From: Sphaerobacter thermophilus DSM 20745
Lineage (GTDB): Bacteria > Chloroflexota > Chloroflexia > Thermomicrobiales > Thermomicrobiaceae
Direction of reading: 5' to 3'
Assembly: GCF_000024985.1 (NCBI RefSeq)
Contig: NC_013523.1
Location: 1,674,001-1,738,000, forward strand
Length of the DNA: 64,000 bases
Within the stretch, counting starts at the first letter, position 1, and the number at the start of each line of letters is the position of its first letter. Below, one piece after another: positions 27,443 through 36,612 of the stretch. The notes beneath the pieces are model-generated. The model was not told the DNA's origin and made no database searches. It saw nothing but the letters and a program-made list of their open reading frames with translations. A program made the translations under genes and the position numbers.

Positions 27443-28756
27443 ATGCCTGTCGGACTCACCCAAGCCCGAGACGCCCTGGTCCGGTGGCACCGGCGACGAC
27501 CGCAACATCCATCGCAAGATGTCCTGGAGCGATGGGAGCGGATCTGGCACGGCGTCTTCTATTTCTCGCTCGCCCTCGGATTGATCCTGTCCCTGCTCAA
27601 CGGACCGAGCCTCGACCGTGCCGCTCTGCTCGCCGCCCTCACCGCCGCACTCGCGGCCTGGTACACCGTCATGATCGTGCGGTGGTCATGCGACGACATG
27701 ACTCCGGGTCACATTCTCGTCTTCTTTCTCGGCGAGGCCGTGATGCTCGGCACGCTGGCGTGGCTCGACGCGTCGTTCCTGGTCATGTCGTTCGCCATCT
27801 TCGTCCAGCTCTTCGCCTTCATCCCTCCAACCTGGGCCACTGCCGGCGTGATCGCCCTCACGTTGATCCTGTTTACCCGCGACGCCGCGCTCGATGGCCA
27901 GTACCTCTGGGAGAACGAGGGCGCGCTGCTGGGCGCCGTCTTCTCCGTCATCTTCACCATCATCTCGATCTTTTTCTTCGCCGCTATCACGCGCCAGAGC
28001 CAGGAGCGTAAGCGCCTGATCGACGAGTTGATGGCGACGCGTGCCGCACTCGCCGAGCGTGAGCGGCAAGCGGGGGTCATTGAGGAGCGACAGCGCCTTG
28101 CTCGCGAGATCCACGACACCCTGGCGCAGGGGTTCACCAGCATCGTGATGCACCTGGAGGCCGCCGAGCCGCATATCCCTGCCGAGGCCACCGCGCTCCG
28201 TCGCCACGTCGAGCAGGCACGGGCGACAGCGCGGGATAGCCTGAACGACGCCCGGCGACTCGTCTGGGCACTGCGACCGGAACAACTGGAGCAGGGAGGC
28301 TCGCTTGCCGACGCGCTCGCTCGCGTCGCTGAGCGCTGGTCCGAAGATACCGGCATTACGGCTCACGTCACCGTGGACGGGACGCCCGTCCCGCTCCCAC
28401 CCGATGTCGAGGTAACGCTGTTCCGCATCACGCAGGAGGCACTCGCCAACGTGCGCAAGCACGCGCAGGCCGGCCGGGTGGACATTACCCTCTCCTATCT
28501 CGACGACGAGGTCTTGCTCGACGTGCAAGACGACGGCGTGGGCTTCGACCGCGCGACGGTATCCGCCACCCCGGGGTCCGTCAACGGCGGTTTCGGCCTG
28601 ACCGGGATGCGCGAGCGCCTGCGTCTGTTGGGCGGCTCACTGATGATCGAGAGCGCGCCTGGCGAGGGCACGAGCATCACGGTTGCGCTCCCCCTGGCCG
28701 ATCGCGTGGAGCCCAGCACTGAGCGGGTAGAAGCACTGGTGCCGAGCGGTGCGTGA
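27443..28756 (+). CDS. Two-component sensor histidine kinase (NarL/LiaS-type)
   Basis: This 437-residue kinase starts at an ATG with GGAGG. About six membrane helices occupy residues ~35-180. The HisKA_3 dimerisation/phosphoacceptor region has His224 in LAREIHDTLAQGF. The HATPase domain has QEALANVRKHA (N box) and DDGVGF plus GGFGLTGMRERL (G boxes). The membrane-embedded sensor has no large external domain, so it may sense envelope stress or lipophilic signals. It overlaps closely with the response regulator that follows. Confidence 0.92.
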   Translation: MPVGLTQARDALVRWHRRRPQHPSQDVLERWERIWHGVFYFSLALGLILSLLNGPSLDRAALLAALTAALAAWYTVMIVRWSCDDMTPGHILVFFLGEAVMLGTLAWLDASFLVMSFAIFVQLFAFIPPTWATAGVIALTLILFTRDAALDGQYLWENEGALLGAVFSVIFTIISIFFFAAITRQSQERKRLIDELMATRAALAERERQAGVIEERQRLAREIHDTLAQGFTSIVMHLEAAEPHIPAEATALRRHVEQARATARDSLNDARRLVWALRPEQLEQGGSLADALARVAERWSEDTGITAHVTVDGTPVPLPPDVEVTLFRITQEALANVRKHAQAGRVDITLSYLDDEVLLDVQDDGVGFDRATVSATPGSVNGGFGLTGMRERLRLLGGSLMIESAPGEGTSITVALPLADRVEPSTERVEALVPSGA

Positions 28757-28772
28757 GCTGGAGAGCGAAGCC

Positions 28773-29408
28773 GTGAAGCCGATCCGTCTGATCATCGCGG
28801 ACGACCACCCGGTCGTCCGCACCGGCATAATCGGGATGCTGGCGGAGCACGAGGAATTCACCGTCCTCGCCGAAGCGGCAACCGGCGCTGAGGCTGTCGC
28901 CCTCGCGCGCCGGCTGCGGCCCGACGTCGTGCTGATGGATCTGCGCATGCCGGAGATGGACGGCGCGGCTGCGGTGGCACAGATCCGCGCGGAGATGCCG
29001 GACGTTCATGTCCTGGTCTTGACGACGTACGACAGCGACGAAGACATCCTCCACGCGGTCGAAGCCGGAGCCACCGGCTACCTGCTGAAGGACACCACGC
29101 GCGAGGACCTCTTCCGCGCCATCCGCGCCGCGGCGGCGGGCCAGCCGCTCCTCGCCCCGTCTGTCGCCGCCCGCCTCATGGCACGACTGAACCAGCCACG
29201 GCAGGAGCCGCTCACTCCGCGTGAGATCGATGTCCTGCGCCTGGTCGCGCAGGGTGCATCGAACAAGGAGATCGCGGCGCGCCTCTCCATTAGCCAGGCC
29301 ACGGTGAAGTCGCACCTAATCCACATCTTCGACAAGCTCGACGTCGACGACCGCACTGCCGCCGTCACCGTCGCTCTCGAGCGCGGCATCATCCGCCTGG
29401 AGCGGTAG
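28773..29408 (+). CDS. NarL/FixJ-type response regulator
   Basis: The 211-residue regulator has a receiver domain (DDHPVVRTG; phosphoacceptor Asp56 in LMDLRMPEMDG; Thr in LTTYDSDED; Lys in LLKDTTREDL) and a LuxR-type HTH (LTPREIDVLRLVAQG, SNKEIAARLSISQATVKSHL). The GTG at 28773 with GGAG nine bases upstream is preferred. An earlier GTG (28749) overlaps the kinase stop. It is the cognate partner of the kinase. Targets are unknown. Confidence 0.93.
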   Translation: MKPIRLIIADDHPVVRTGIIGMLAEHEEFTVLAEAATGAEAVALARRLRPDVVLMDLRMPEMDGAAAVAQIRAEMPDVHVLVLTTYDSDEDILHAVEAGATGYLLKDTTREDLFRAIRAAAAGQPLLAPSVAARLMARLNQPRQEPLTPREIDVLRLVAQGASNKEIAARLSISQATVKSHLIHIFDKLDVDDRTAAVTVALERGIIRLER

Positions 29409-29495
29409 CGACGCGTTCCCCGGCGCCGCGTGCTTCCGCCCCTTCCCCGCCGTCGGCGAGTGACACGAAGGGCCGGGCCATCGCCGAATTGGTGT

Positions 29496-29569
29496 CATCC
29501 TGAGCGCAGCGAAGGATCTCGTGCTCAGGCGGTTGCGTTTACCGGAGATCCTTCGCTCCGCTCAGGATG
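29496..29569. repeat. Long imperfect inverted repeat (25-bp arms)
   Basis: Arms at 29496-29520 and 29545-29569 are reverse complements with one mismatch, around a 24-base loop. The arm core is CCTGAGC...GCGAAGGATCTC. It lies between the response-regulator gene and the end of pnp. Related, more decayed copies occur at 25932-26037 and 63272-63335. Such BIME-like palindromes are common dispersed repeats. It may also act as a terminator between convergent genes. Confidence 0.75.
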
Positions 29570-29708
29570 CCAGGGGCATTCAGGATGGCCTGGGCCACGC
29601 AGCAGGACATGCCGGTGCGCCTATCGCCCATGTATGAGGAGCAAACGCAACGAGCGGGCGGTAACGCCCGCTCGTGCCTGGTCAACTTATGCAGCGTCGC
29701 CGCCGGTG

Positions 29709-32063
29709 CTACCGGTTCGGGCCGCGCCCGGGCAGGGTCCGGCTGTCACGCGGACGGCGCATCAACGCCTGCCCGCCGTCGTCCGGACGGGGCTTCGGGC
29801 GCTGGTCGCGTGCCTCCGGCTGGCGGCCGCGCTGGTCGCGGTCACCGCCGCCGCGGCGGTCCCGGTCGCCGCCACGCTGGCCGCGCCCGCCCCGGTCGTC
29901 CTGACGCCGGCCGCCACGCCCGGCACCTGCCGAAGCCGGCTCGCGCTGATCCGCATCACTGGTCAGCAGCGCCTTGCGCGACAGGTTGATCTTGCCGTCC
30001 GGACGAATCCCGGTGACGACGACGTTCAGCTCCTGGCCGACCTGGACCACGTCCTCGACCGAGTTGACCCGATACGGCTCCAGCTCGGAGATGTGGAGGA
30101 AGCCATCCTTGCCCGGCAGGATCTCGACGAAGCAGCCGGACGGGATGATCGTCTTCACCCGGCCGAAGAAGATGTCGCCAACCTCGGGCACCTTCGTCAT
30201 GCGCTCGATCGTGTCGACCGCCTTGCGGGCGCTCTCCTCGTTGACAGCGCTGATGAAGACGGTGCCGTCGTCCTCGATGTCGATCTTGGCGCCGGTCGCC
30301 TCCTGGATCCCGCGGATCACCTTGCCGCCCGGGCCGATGACCTCACCGATCTGATCCGGTCGGATCTGGATACGGTAGATCCGCGGCGCGTACGGGGACA
30401 TCTCCGGCCGCGGCTGCGCCAGCACCGCGTTCATCTTGTCGAGGATGTAGAGCCGGCCGCGGCGCGCCTGCTCGAGCGCCTCGCGCATGATCTCCGGTGT
30501 GATGCCCATCACCTTGATATCCATCTGGATACCGGTGATGCCCTCCGCCGTGCCGGCGACCTTGAAGTCCATGTCGCCCAGCGCGTCCTCGATGCCCTGG
30601 ATGTCGGTCAGGATCTGGTACCGGCCCGTCTCCGGGTCGGTGATCAGCCCCATAGCCACCCCGGCGACTGGCGCCCGGATCGGAACACCTGCATCCATCA
30701 GCGCCAGCGAGCTTCCGCAGACACTGGCCATCGATGTCGAGCCGTTGGAGCTGACGATCTCCGACACGACGCGCATCGTGTAGGGGAAGACGTCCTCATC
30801 GGGCAGCACCGCCAGGAGTGACCGCTCGGCAAGCGCACCGTGCCCGATATCCCGACGGCTCGGCCCGCGCAGCCGCCGCACCTCGCCGACGCTGAACGGC
30901 GGGAAGTTGTAGTGGTGCAGGTAGCGCTTCGACTCCTCGATCCCGAGGCCGTCGAGGAGCTGCTCCTCCGAGGTCGTGCCCAGCGTGACGACCGTCAGCG
31001 CCTGCGTCTGGCCACGGGTGAAGATCGCCGAACCGTGCGCGCGCGGCAGTACACCGGTCTCGATCCAGATCTCCCGGATCTCGTCGGGCCGGCGCCCGTC
31101 GGGGCGTTCACTGCGCTCAAGGATCGTCCGCCGGACCAGACCCTTGACAAGCCCGTCGAAGATCTCCGACACCTCGCGGACGGTCGCCACCGGCTCCTCA
31201 CCCTCGGGGGCCTCGGTGAAGTGGGCGATCACGTCCTGCTTGAGCTCGTCCGTGGCCGCGAGGCGCTGCTCCTTGTCGGGGTTGAACACCGCCGAGACCA
31301 GCCTGTCGCCGATGTACTCCTCGATCTGCTGCTTGAGTTCGGTGTTCTCCTCCGGCGGGGTGAACTCCCACTTCTCCTTGCCGGCCAGCTCGCGCAGCTC
31401 GTGCTGCATCGCCACGATGCGCTTGATCTCATCGTGAGCCAGCAGCACCGCCTCGAGGAACCGGTCCTCGGAGATCTCGTCGGCCTCGCCCTCGACCATC
31501 ATCACGGCGTCGGCCGTACCGGCCACGACCATGTCGAGCTTGCTGTCGATCAACTGGTGCTCGGTCGGGTTGACGACCAGCTCGCCGTCGATGTCGCCGA
31601 TGCGGACGGCACCCACCGGACCGGCCCACGGGATCGGCGAGAGCATCAGCGCGGCCGACGCGCCGATGATCGACAGCACATCCGGTGCATTCTCCTGGTC
31701 GGCCGAGAGGACGGTGGTGATCACCTGCACCTCGGCCTTGTAGCCCTTGGGGAAAAGCGGCCGGATCGGCCGGTCGGTCAGGCGGGCCGCAAGGATCGCT
31801 GCCTCGGTTGGTCGCCCCTCGCGCTTGATGAAGCCGCCGGGGATCTTCCCCGCAGCGTACATCTTTTCTTCGTAGTCGACAGTGAGCGGGAAGAAGTCGA
31901 GGCCCTCCCGGGGCTCCCGCTCACCGACGACAGTGGTCAGAACCAATGTGTCACCGTAGCGGACCGTTACGGCGCCGTGCGCCAGGCCCGCCATGCGGCC
32001 GGTCTCGATCGTCAGGCGCCTGCCTGCGACCTCTATCGTGCGCTCATGTATGAGTGGTGGCAT
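29709..32063 (-). CDS. pnp: Polyribonucleotide nucleotidyltransferase (PNPase)
   Basis: This 784-residue 3'-5' phosphorolytic exoribonuclease contains two RNase PH domains separated by an α-helical domain. They are followed by KH (IGPGGKVIRGIQ) and S1 (VGDIFFGRVKTI...KINLSRKALL) RNA-binding domains. The C-terminal ~80 residues are an RGG/Arg/Asp-rich disordered tail (GRGGRRQDDRGGRGQRGG), an extension beyond the usual ~700 residues. The ATG at 32063 gives MPPLIHERTIEV, with GGGAG upstream. It follows rpsO as in many bacteria. Confidence 0.95.
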   Translation of the reverse strand: MPPLIHERTIEVAGRRLTIETGRMAGLAHGAVTVRYGDTLVLTTVVGEREPREGLDFFPLTVDYEEKMYAAGKIPGGFIKREGRPTEAAILAARLTDRPIRPLFPKGYKAEVQVITTVLSADQENAPDVLSIIGASAALMLSPIPWAGPVGAVRIGDIDGELVVNPTEHQLIDSKLDMVVAGTADAVMMVEGEADEISEDRFLEAVLLAHDEIKRIVAMQHELRELAGKEKWEFTPPEENTELKQQIEEYIGDRLVSAVFNPDKEQRLAATDELKQDVIAHFTEAPEGEEPVATVREVSEIFDGLVKGLVRRTILERSERPDGRRPDEIREIWIETGVLPRAHGSAIFTRGQTQALTVVTLGTTSEEQLLDGLGIEESKRYLHHYNFPPFSVGEVRRLRGPSRRDIGHGALAERSLLAVLPDEDVFPYTMRVVSEIVSSNGSTSMASVCGSSLALMDAGVPIRAPVAGVAMGLITDPETGRYQILTDIQGIEDALGDMDFKVAGTAEGITGIQMDIKVMGITPEIMREALEQARRGRLYILDKMNAVLAQPRPEMSPYAPRIYRIQIRPDQIGEVIGPGGKVIRGIQEATGAKIDIEDDGTVFISAVNEESARKAVDTIERMTKVPEVGDIFFGRVKTIIPSGCFVEILPGKDGFLHISELEPYRVNSVEDVVQVGQELNVVVTGIRPDGKINLSRKALLTSDADQREPASAGAGRGGRRQDDRGGRGQRGGDRDRRGGGDRDQRGRQPEARDQRPKPRPDDGGQALMRRPRDSRTLPGRGPNR

Positions 32064-32309
32064 TGTGTGTAACTCCCACATCCTCGCGACCTCTCTGGTC
32101 GCGGCTGAAACGGAACCACCGGTGTCTCGTCGCGGACGTGGGAGGTGTTAGGGACTGGCGTTCGGCGACGAACCGGACCCGATTCCTCGCCGGGCTCCAA
32201 TACCTAACCCCTCTCACGCGCCCACTGGCGAGACACCGCGAGATCAGTGCCTACACCTCCCCTCGCCCCGTCGCCTGCACCCCGAGCCGGGGCGCGCGGG
32301 AAATAGCGG

Positions 32310-32334
32310 AGCCCAGGGACATGACCCCTGGGCT
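32310..32334 (-). terminator. Hairpin in the rpsO-pnp gap
   Basis: A perfect 9-bp stem (32310-32318 with 32326-32334) lies 86 bases after rpsO in transcription direction and is followed on the minus strand by GCTATTTCCC. It could be a partial terminator or an RNase processing site. A second inverted repeat (CGGTGTCTCG near 32125 and its complement near 32230) frames the rest of the gap before pnp. Confidence 0.5.
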
Positions 32335-32419
32335 CGTCCACAAGCTAACGGGGAACCGGCGGAGGTCCGCCGATCGTGTCTGTTCGCCGGTAGTCAGGCA
32401 GGAAGGAGCAACCACGTAC

Positions 32420-32689
32420 CTAACGGCGCAATCCAAGCCGCTCGATCGTCGCGCGATATCGCTCAACGTCCTTCTCGCTCAGGTATGCCAGCAGCCGGCG
32501 CCGCCGACCGACCAGCTTCAGCAGGCCCCGCCGCGAATGGTTGTCGTGCGGATGCGCCCGCAGGTGCTCGACCAGACCATTGATCCGCTCGGTCAGAAGC
32601 GCGATCTGCACCTCCGGCGAACCGGTGTCGGTCTCATGCACCTGGAAGTTCTTGACGATCTCGTCCTTCTGCGCCTTGTACAACGCCAT
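32420..32689 (-). CDS. rpsO: Small ribosomal subunit protein uS15
   Basis: The 89-residue protein is the standard length and contains the S15 core: [38 protein letters not shown] and [13 protein letters not shown]. The ATG at 32689 has GGGAGG ten bases upstream. It binds 16S rRNA in the platform of the 30S subunit. It lies upstream of pnp with its own strong promoter. Confidence 0.96.
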   Translation of the reverse strand: MALYKAQKDEIVKNFQVHETDTGSPEVQIALLTERINGLVEHLRAHPHDNHSRRGLLKLVGRRRRLLAYLSEKDVERYRATIERLGLRR

Positions 32690-32745
32690 TCGAGCGGCGC
32701 CTCCCTCTGTTCTCCGCGCGAACGCCACGCATGATCCAACGGCCA

Positions 32746-32774
32746 GTATACCACGAGCCCGATGGGCAAGCCAA
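32746..32774 (-). promoter_or_regulatory. rpsO promoter with extended -10
   Basis: On the minus strand TTGGCT (32774-32769), 17 bases, then TATACT (32751-32746) preceded by TGG, an extended -10. It lies about 57 bases upstream of the rpsO start. Confidence 0.65.
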
Positions 32775-32878
32775 CAGCCAATGCGGCAGCGCTTACGCAT
32801 TGCGCACACCACACAGCACCTCGCGGGCTCCGGAGCCTCCCGAGAGCCCGCACCGCCGCGCTGTGCCGCCCGTCGCTG

Positions 32879-33898
32879 CTAGGAGCTGCTCTGAGTCGGG
32901 ATCTCTCGCCGCTTGAGCCACGGCATCATGGCCCGCAACTGGTCGCCAACCTGCTCGATCTGGTGGCTCAGCGCGGCCTCCCGCATCTTCATGAACTCCT
33001 GCCGGCCTGTGTCGTTCTCGCGCATCCAGCGCTCGGCGAAGCGCCCGCTCTGGATGTCCTGCAGGATCTGATGCATCGACTCGCGCACGCGGTCGTCGAT
33101 GATCTTGGGGCCGCTGACGTAGTCGCCGTACTCGGCGGTGTCGCTGACCGAGTAGCGCATGTACTTGATGCCGCCCTGGTACATCAGGTCGACGATCAGC
33201 TTCAGCTCGTGGAGCACCTCGAAGTACGCCAGCTCCGGCTGGTAGCCGGCCTCTACCAGCGTCTCGAACCCCGCCTGGACCAGCGCCGAGATGCCGCCGC
33301 AGAGGACCGCCTGCTCACCGAAGAGGTCCGTCTCGGTCTCTTCCTTGAAGGTGGTCTCCAGCACGCCGGCGCGGGTGCAGCCCAGCCCCTTGGCGTAGGC
33401 CAGAGCAACCTGCTTCGCCTGCCCGCTCGCGTCCTGGTGCACCGCGAGGAGCGCGGGGATGCCGATGCCCTCCTGGTAGGTGTCGCGCAGGATATGACCC
33501 GGCCCCTTCGGCGCGATCATCGACACGTCAACGTCCGAGGGCGGCGTGATCCGGCCGAAGTGGATGTTGAACCCGTGGGCGAACATCAAGGTCTTGCCCG
33601 GGCGCAGCTCGGGCGCCACGCTCTCGTCGTAGACGGCCTTCTGGGTGTGGTCCGGCATCAACATCATGATGATGTCGGCCTGCCGCGCCGCGTCGCGGAC
33701 GGTGGCGACCTCCAGGCCGTCGGCCTTGACGCGGTCCCAGCTCTTGCTGCCCTCGTAGAGCCCGACGATTACGTCGCACCCGCTGTCGCGCAGGTTCTGG
33801 GCGTGGGCGTGCCCCTGACTGCCGTAGCCCATCACCGCGATCTTCTTCCCCTTCAGCAGGGAAAGATCCGCGTCCTGCTCGTAGTAGACTACCGCCAC
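32879..33898 (-). CDS. ilvC: Ketol-acid reductoisomerase (class I)
   Basis: The 339-residue NADPH- and Mg-dependent enzyme converts acetolactate or acetohydroxybutyrate to dihydroxy acids in Val/Ile/Leu synthesis. [17 protein letters not shown] is the cofactor fingerprint, and the C-terminal knotted domain has [16 protein letters not shown]. The GTG at 33898 gives the canonical [15 protein letters not shown] start with AGGAG about ten bases upstream. The GTG at 33907 is an alternative. Third gene of ilvB-ilvN-ilvC, 116 bases after ilvN. Confidence 0.95.
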   Translation of the reverse strand: MAVVYYEQDADLSLLKGKKIAVMGYGSQGHAHAQNLRDSGCDVIVGLYEGSKSWDRVKADGLEVATVRDAARQADIIMMLMPDHTQKAVYDESVAPELRPGKTLMFAHGFNIHFGRITPPSDVDVSMIAPKGPGHILRDTYQEGIGIPALLAVHQDASGQAKQVALAYAKGLGCTRAGVLETTFKEETETDLFGEQAVLCGGISALVQAGFETLVEAGYQPELAYFEVLHELKLIVDLMYQGGIKYMRYSVSDTAEYGDYVSGPKIIDDRVRESMHQILQDIQSGRFAERWMRENDTGRQEFMKMREAALSHQIEQVGDQLRAMMPWLKRREIPTQSSS

Positions 33899-33961
33899 TT
33901 CCTCCACTCTCCTCTCGGCCGGTCACGCGCATGCGTCAAGGGTGTTGCATGCCGCGTCTTT

Positions 33962-34004
33962 CACCTCCGCCCCTCGCCCCTTGTGGGAGACGGGGACGGA
34001 GGTG
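33962..34004. repeat. C-rich/G-rich inverted repeat between ilvN and ilvC
   Basis: CACCTCCG (33962-33969) pairs with CGGAGGTG (33997-34004), and an inner CCCC/GGGG pair extends the hairpin. The sequence resembles the central core of the 1103-1280 element (C-rich arm, short loop, G-rich arm). It may modulate ilvC expression within the operon. Confidence 0.5.
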
Positions 34005-34014
34005 AGGGGTTCCC

Positions 34015-34533
34015 TTACGCCACAGCATCCTCTGCCCGTACCGCGACCGCACCGCTGCCACGCTCCAGCGCCACGCAGCCGGTCCGGGCGATCTCCTTAA
34101 TCCCGTAGGGTCGTACCAGCGTAATGAGCGAGTCGATCTTCTCGCTCGGCCCGGTGACCTCGATCACCAGCGTGTCCGGCGCCGCGTCGACGATCCGCGC
34201 GCGGTAGACCTCGGACACCAGGCGCATGATATCACCGCGCGTCCGCTCGGTCGCCGCTACCTTGACCAGCGCCAGCTCGCGCTGGATCAGGTTCTCCCCA
34301 GTCACGTCGGTGACCTTGATGACCTCCAGCAGCTTGTAGAGCTGCTTGGTCACCTGCTCGATGGTGCGGTCGTCTCCCTGCACCACCAACGTCATTCGCG
34401 ACAGGCCGGGCTGCTCGCTGTGCCCGACCGCGATGCTGTCTACGTTGAACCCGCGCTGGCGGAACAGGCTCATCACCCGGTTCATCACGCCGGGCCGGTC
34501 CTCGACCAGGACGACGAGTGTGTGACGTCGCAC
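34015..34533 (-). CDS. ilvN: Acetolactate synthase small (regulatory) subunit
   Basis: The 172-residue protein has an N-terminal ACT domain (HTLVVLVEDRPGVMNRVMSL, RGFNVDSIAVG) that binds valine for feedback inhibition. A C-terminal ALS-SS domain carries ELALVKVAA and GIKEIARTG. The GTG at 34533 has AGGGG eight bases upstream and follows the ilvB stop by 11 bases. The GTG at 34542 is possible. It partners IlvB. Confidence 0.94.
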   Translation of the reverse strand: MRRHTLVVLVEDRPGVMNRVMSLFRQRGFNVDSIAVGHSEQPGLSRMTLVVQGDDRTIEQVTKQLYKLLEVIKVTDVTGENLIQRELALVKVAATERTRGDIMRLVSEVYRARIVDAAPDTLVIEVTGPSEKIDSLITLVRPYGIKEIARTGCVALERGSGAVAVRAEDAVA

Positions 34534-34544
34534 GGCTACCACCC

Positions 34545-36272
34545 CTACGCTTCCTCGATCATCTCGCGGATCGACCCGCCCGACGGGATCATCGGGTAGA
34601 CGTTCTCCTCCTGATTGACCTGGAACTCCAGCAGCGTCGGCCCGTCGACCGAGCGCGCCCAGCGGATCGCGTCGTCGACCTCCTCCGGCCGCGTAACCCG
34701 GCGACCCGGGATACCGTACGCCTGGGCGATGAGCATGTAATCCGGGCTGCTGATTGGCGTCTCCGAGTAGTTCCGGTTGTGGAACAACTCCTGCCACTGG
34801 CGCACCATGCCCAGGTAGCCGTTATTCACGATGGCGATGTTGACTTTCGCCCCCTCCTGGACGATGGTGCCGAACTCGAACATCGTCATCTGGACCCCGC
34901 CGTCACCGACCACGGCCCACACCTCGGCATCGGGCCGTCCCAGCGCCACCCCCAGCGCCGACGGCACGCCATAGCCCATCGTCCCAAGGCCGCCCGATGT
35001 GATCCACTGGTTGGGGACATCGCAGGTGTAGTACTGAGCGGTCCACATCTGATGCTGGCCCACGTCGGTGGTGACGATCGCCTTCCCCTCCGTGAGCGCG
35101 TGCAGCCGCTCGACCACGTACTGCGGTGCCAGGGCGCCCGGCACGCCCCGCGAACGGCCCGACGACCGCTTGCGCCAGCTCGCGATCGTCTCCAGCCATT
35201 CGTCGTGCCGCTGCGGCTCCATCTCCTCGAGCAAGGCCAGCAGCGCCTCGCGAGCGTCTCCCACCACCGGGACCGCCGTCTCCACGTTCTTGCCGATCTC
35301 AGCCGGGTCGATGTCGATATGGATGATCTGCGCGTTCGGCGCGAACTCGCTGACCCGGCCGGTGACCCGGTCGTCGAAGCGCATGCCGATCCCGACGATC
35401 ACGTCGGACTCATGGATCGCCCGGTTGGCGTGCGCGAAGCCGTGCATACCGACCATGCCCAGGCAGAGCGGGTGGGAGCCGGGGAAGCCGCCGATCCCGA
35501 GCAGGGTAAGCCCGACCGGGATCTGCGTCCGCTCGGCGAAGCGGACCAGTTCCTCGGTCGCGCCCGAGATCAGGATGCCGTGCCCGGCGAGGATCAGCGG
35601 CCGCTCCGCCGCGCGCAGCACCTCGGCTGCCCGGCGGATCTGACGACGGTGTGGCACGATCGTCGGCCGGTAACCCAGAAGTTGCACCGGCTCGGCAGGC
35701 GCCAGTTCCCCTTCGGCCAGCAGCACGTCCTTCGGGACATCGACCAGCACCGGCCCCGGACGCCCCGTCGTGGCGAGATAGAACGCCTTCTGAATCGTCG
35801 GCCCGATGTCCTCCACCCGACGAATGATGAAGTTGTGCTTGGTGATCGGCAGGGTGATGCCGGTAATGTCGATCTCCTGGAAGGCGTCGCTCCCGATGAC
35901 CCCTTGCGGCACCTGACCGGTGATGGCCACCACCGGCACCGAGTCGAGCATCGCGGTGGCAATTCCGGTCACCAGGTTCGTCGCCCCCGGCCCGGAGGTC
36001 GCCAGGCAGACACCCGGCCGGCCGGTGGCACGCGCGTACCCGTCGGCCGCGTGCGCCGCCCCCTGCTCGTGGCGGACAAGCACGTGGTGGATGTTGAACT
36101 CCGGCAGCACGTCGTAGAGCGGAATGACCGCGCCGCCCGGGTAGCCGAAGATCAGATCGACGCCCTCACGCTCGAGCGCCTGACAGAGCAGCCGCGCTCC
36201 GATCGACCGTCGACTCGCCGGCTCGGCCTGCGTCGGACGCTCTGTCTCCACTCGCTTCGTCTCGACGACCAT
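34545..36272 (-). CDS. ilvB: Acetolactate synthase large (catalytic) subunit
   Basis: The 575-residue TPP- and FAD-dependent enzyme condenses pyruvate with pyruvate or 2-oxobutyrate. The FGYPGGAVIPLYD start, VRHEQGAAHAADGYARATG (catalytic Glu), central FAD domain and TPP/Mg motif GDGGVQM with NNGYLGMVRQWQ are all visible. The ATG at 36272 follows GGGAGGCAC. It is the first enzyme gene of the operon, and upstream lie a hairpin and a Leu/Ile/Val-rich small frame that suggest attenuation. Confidence 0.95.
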   Translation of the reverse strand: MVVETKRVETERPTQAEPASRRSIGARLLCQALEREGVDLIFGYPGGAVIPLYDVLPEFNIHHVLVRHEQGAAHAADGYARATGRPGVCLATSGPGATNLVTGIATAMLDSVPVVAITGQVPQGVIGSDAFQEIDITGITLPITKHNFIIRRVEDIGPTIQKAFYLATTGRPGPVLVDVPKDVLLAEGELAPAEPVQLLGYRPTIVPHRRQIRRAAEVLRAAERPLILAGHGILISGATEELVRFAERTQIPVGLTLLGIGGFPGSHPLCLGMVGMHGFAHANRAIHESDVIVGIGMRFDDRVTGRVSEFAPNAQIIHIDIDPAEIGKNVETAVPVVGDAREALLALLEEMEPQRHDEWLETIASWRKRSSGRSRGVPGALAPQYVVERLHALTEGKAIVTTDVGQHQMWTAQYYTCDVPNQWITSGGLGTMGYGVPSALGVALGRPDAEVWAVVGDGGVQMTMFEFGTIVQEGAKVNIAIVNNGYLGMVRQWQELFHNRNYSETPISSPDYMLIAQAYGIPGRRVTRPEEVDDAIRWARSVDGPTLLEFQVNQEENVYPMIPSGGSIREMIEEA

Positions 36273-36334
36273 GTGCCTCCCTCTTCCGCTCGCCTGGCAC
36301 GGGGGAATCGTGCTCACCCCGCCCCATAAATTGA

Positions 36335-36361
36335 GCGAGCCTCCCGACTTGGGAGGCTCGC
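36335..36361 (-). terminator. Candidate attenuator terminator before ilvB
   Basis: An 11-bp perfect stem (36335-36345 with 36351-36361) with a 5-base loop is followed on the minus strand by TCAATTTAT. It lies 28 bases after the small Ile/Leu/Val-rich frame and 62 bases before ilvB. A competing pairing joins 36405-36411 (GGGGGGC on the minus strand) with 36351-36357 (GCCTCCC), which would disrupt the terminator. Confidence 0.65.
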
Positions 36362-36389
36362 GAGTTACTCGATGTTCAGTGTTCCGTGT

Positions 36390-36575
36390 TTACGCTCTCG
36401 CTGCGCCCCCCATATGGAAATGGCCGATAATAATAAGAATAAGGCCTACGATAATAAGGAAGGCGCCAACGAGGGTATCGCGAAGGGTGAAGACACGCGC
36501 AGCCGCAGGCATCGGCATCGCCGCCGCAACCTGCTCGTACATTGTCTGCGCTTCGGCCGTCACTGCCTGGTCCAC
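36390..36575 (-). CDS. Candidate branched-chain leader peptide (61 codons) upstream of ilvB, or small membrane protein
   Basis: This frame starts at GTG 36575 with AGGGTGAG upstream and ends TAA 36390. Its distal part has a dense Leu-Ile-Ile-Val-Gly-Leu-Ile-Leu-Ile-Ile-Ile run at 36426-36458, preceded by Leu-Val at 36468-36473. Codons are mostly CTT, ATT and GTA, unlike the CTC/CTG and ATC used in neighbouring genes. The location between a consensus promoter and a terminator before ilvB fits an Ile/Leu/Val-sensing leader peptide. Sixty-one codons is long for one, and internal ATGs could give a shorter peptide. A single-pass membrane protein is the main alternative. Confidence 0.6.
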   Translation of the reverse strand: MDQAVTAEAQTMYEQVAAAMPMPAAARVFTLRDTLVGAFLIIVGLILIIIGHFHMGGAARA

Positions 36576-36612
36576 CCGTCACTCACCCTGCACGGGTCTA
36601 CTGACTCTTCGC

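Noticed and set aside
32064-32419. rpsO-pnp gap examined for a riboswitch
   Set aside because: Only simple inverted repeats are visible and no conserved riboswitch core was recognised.
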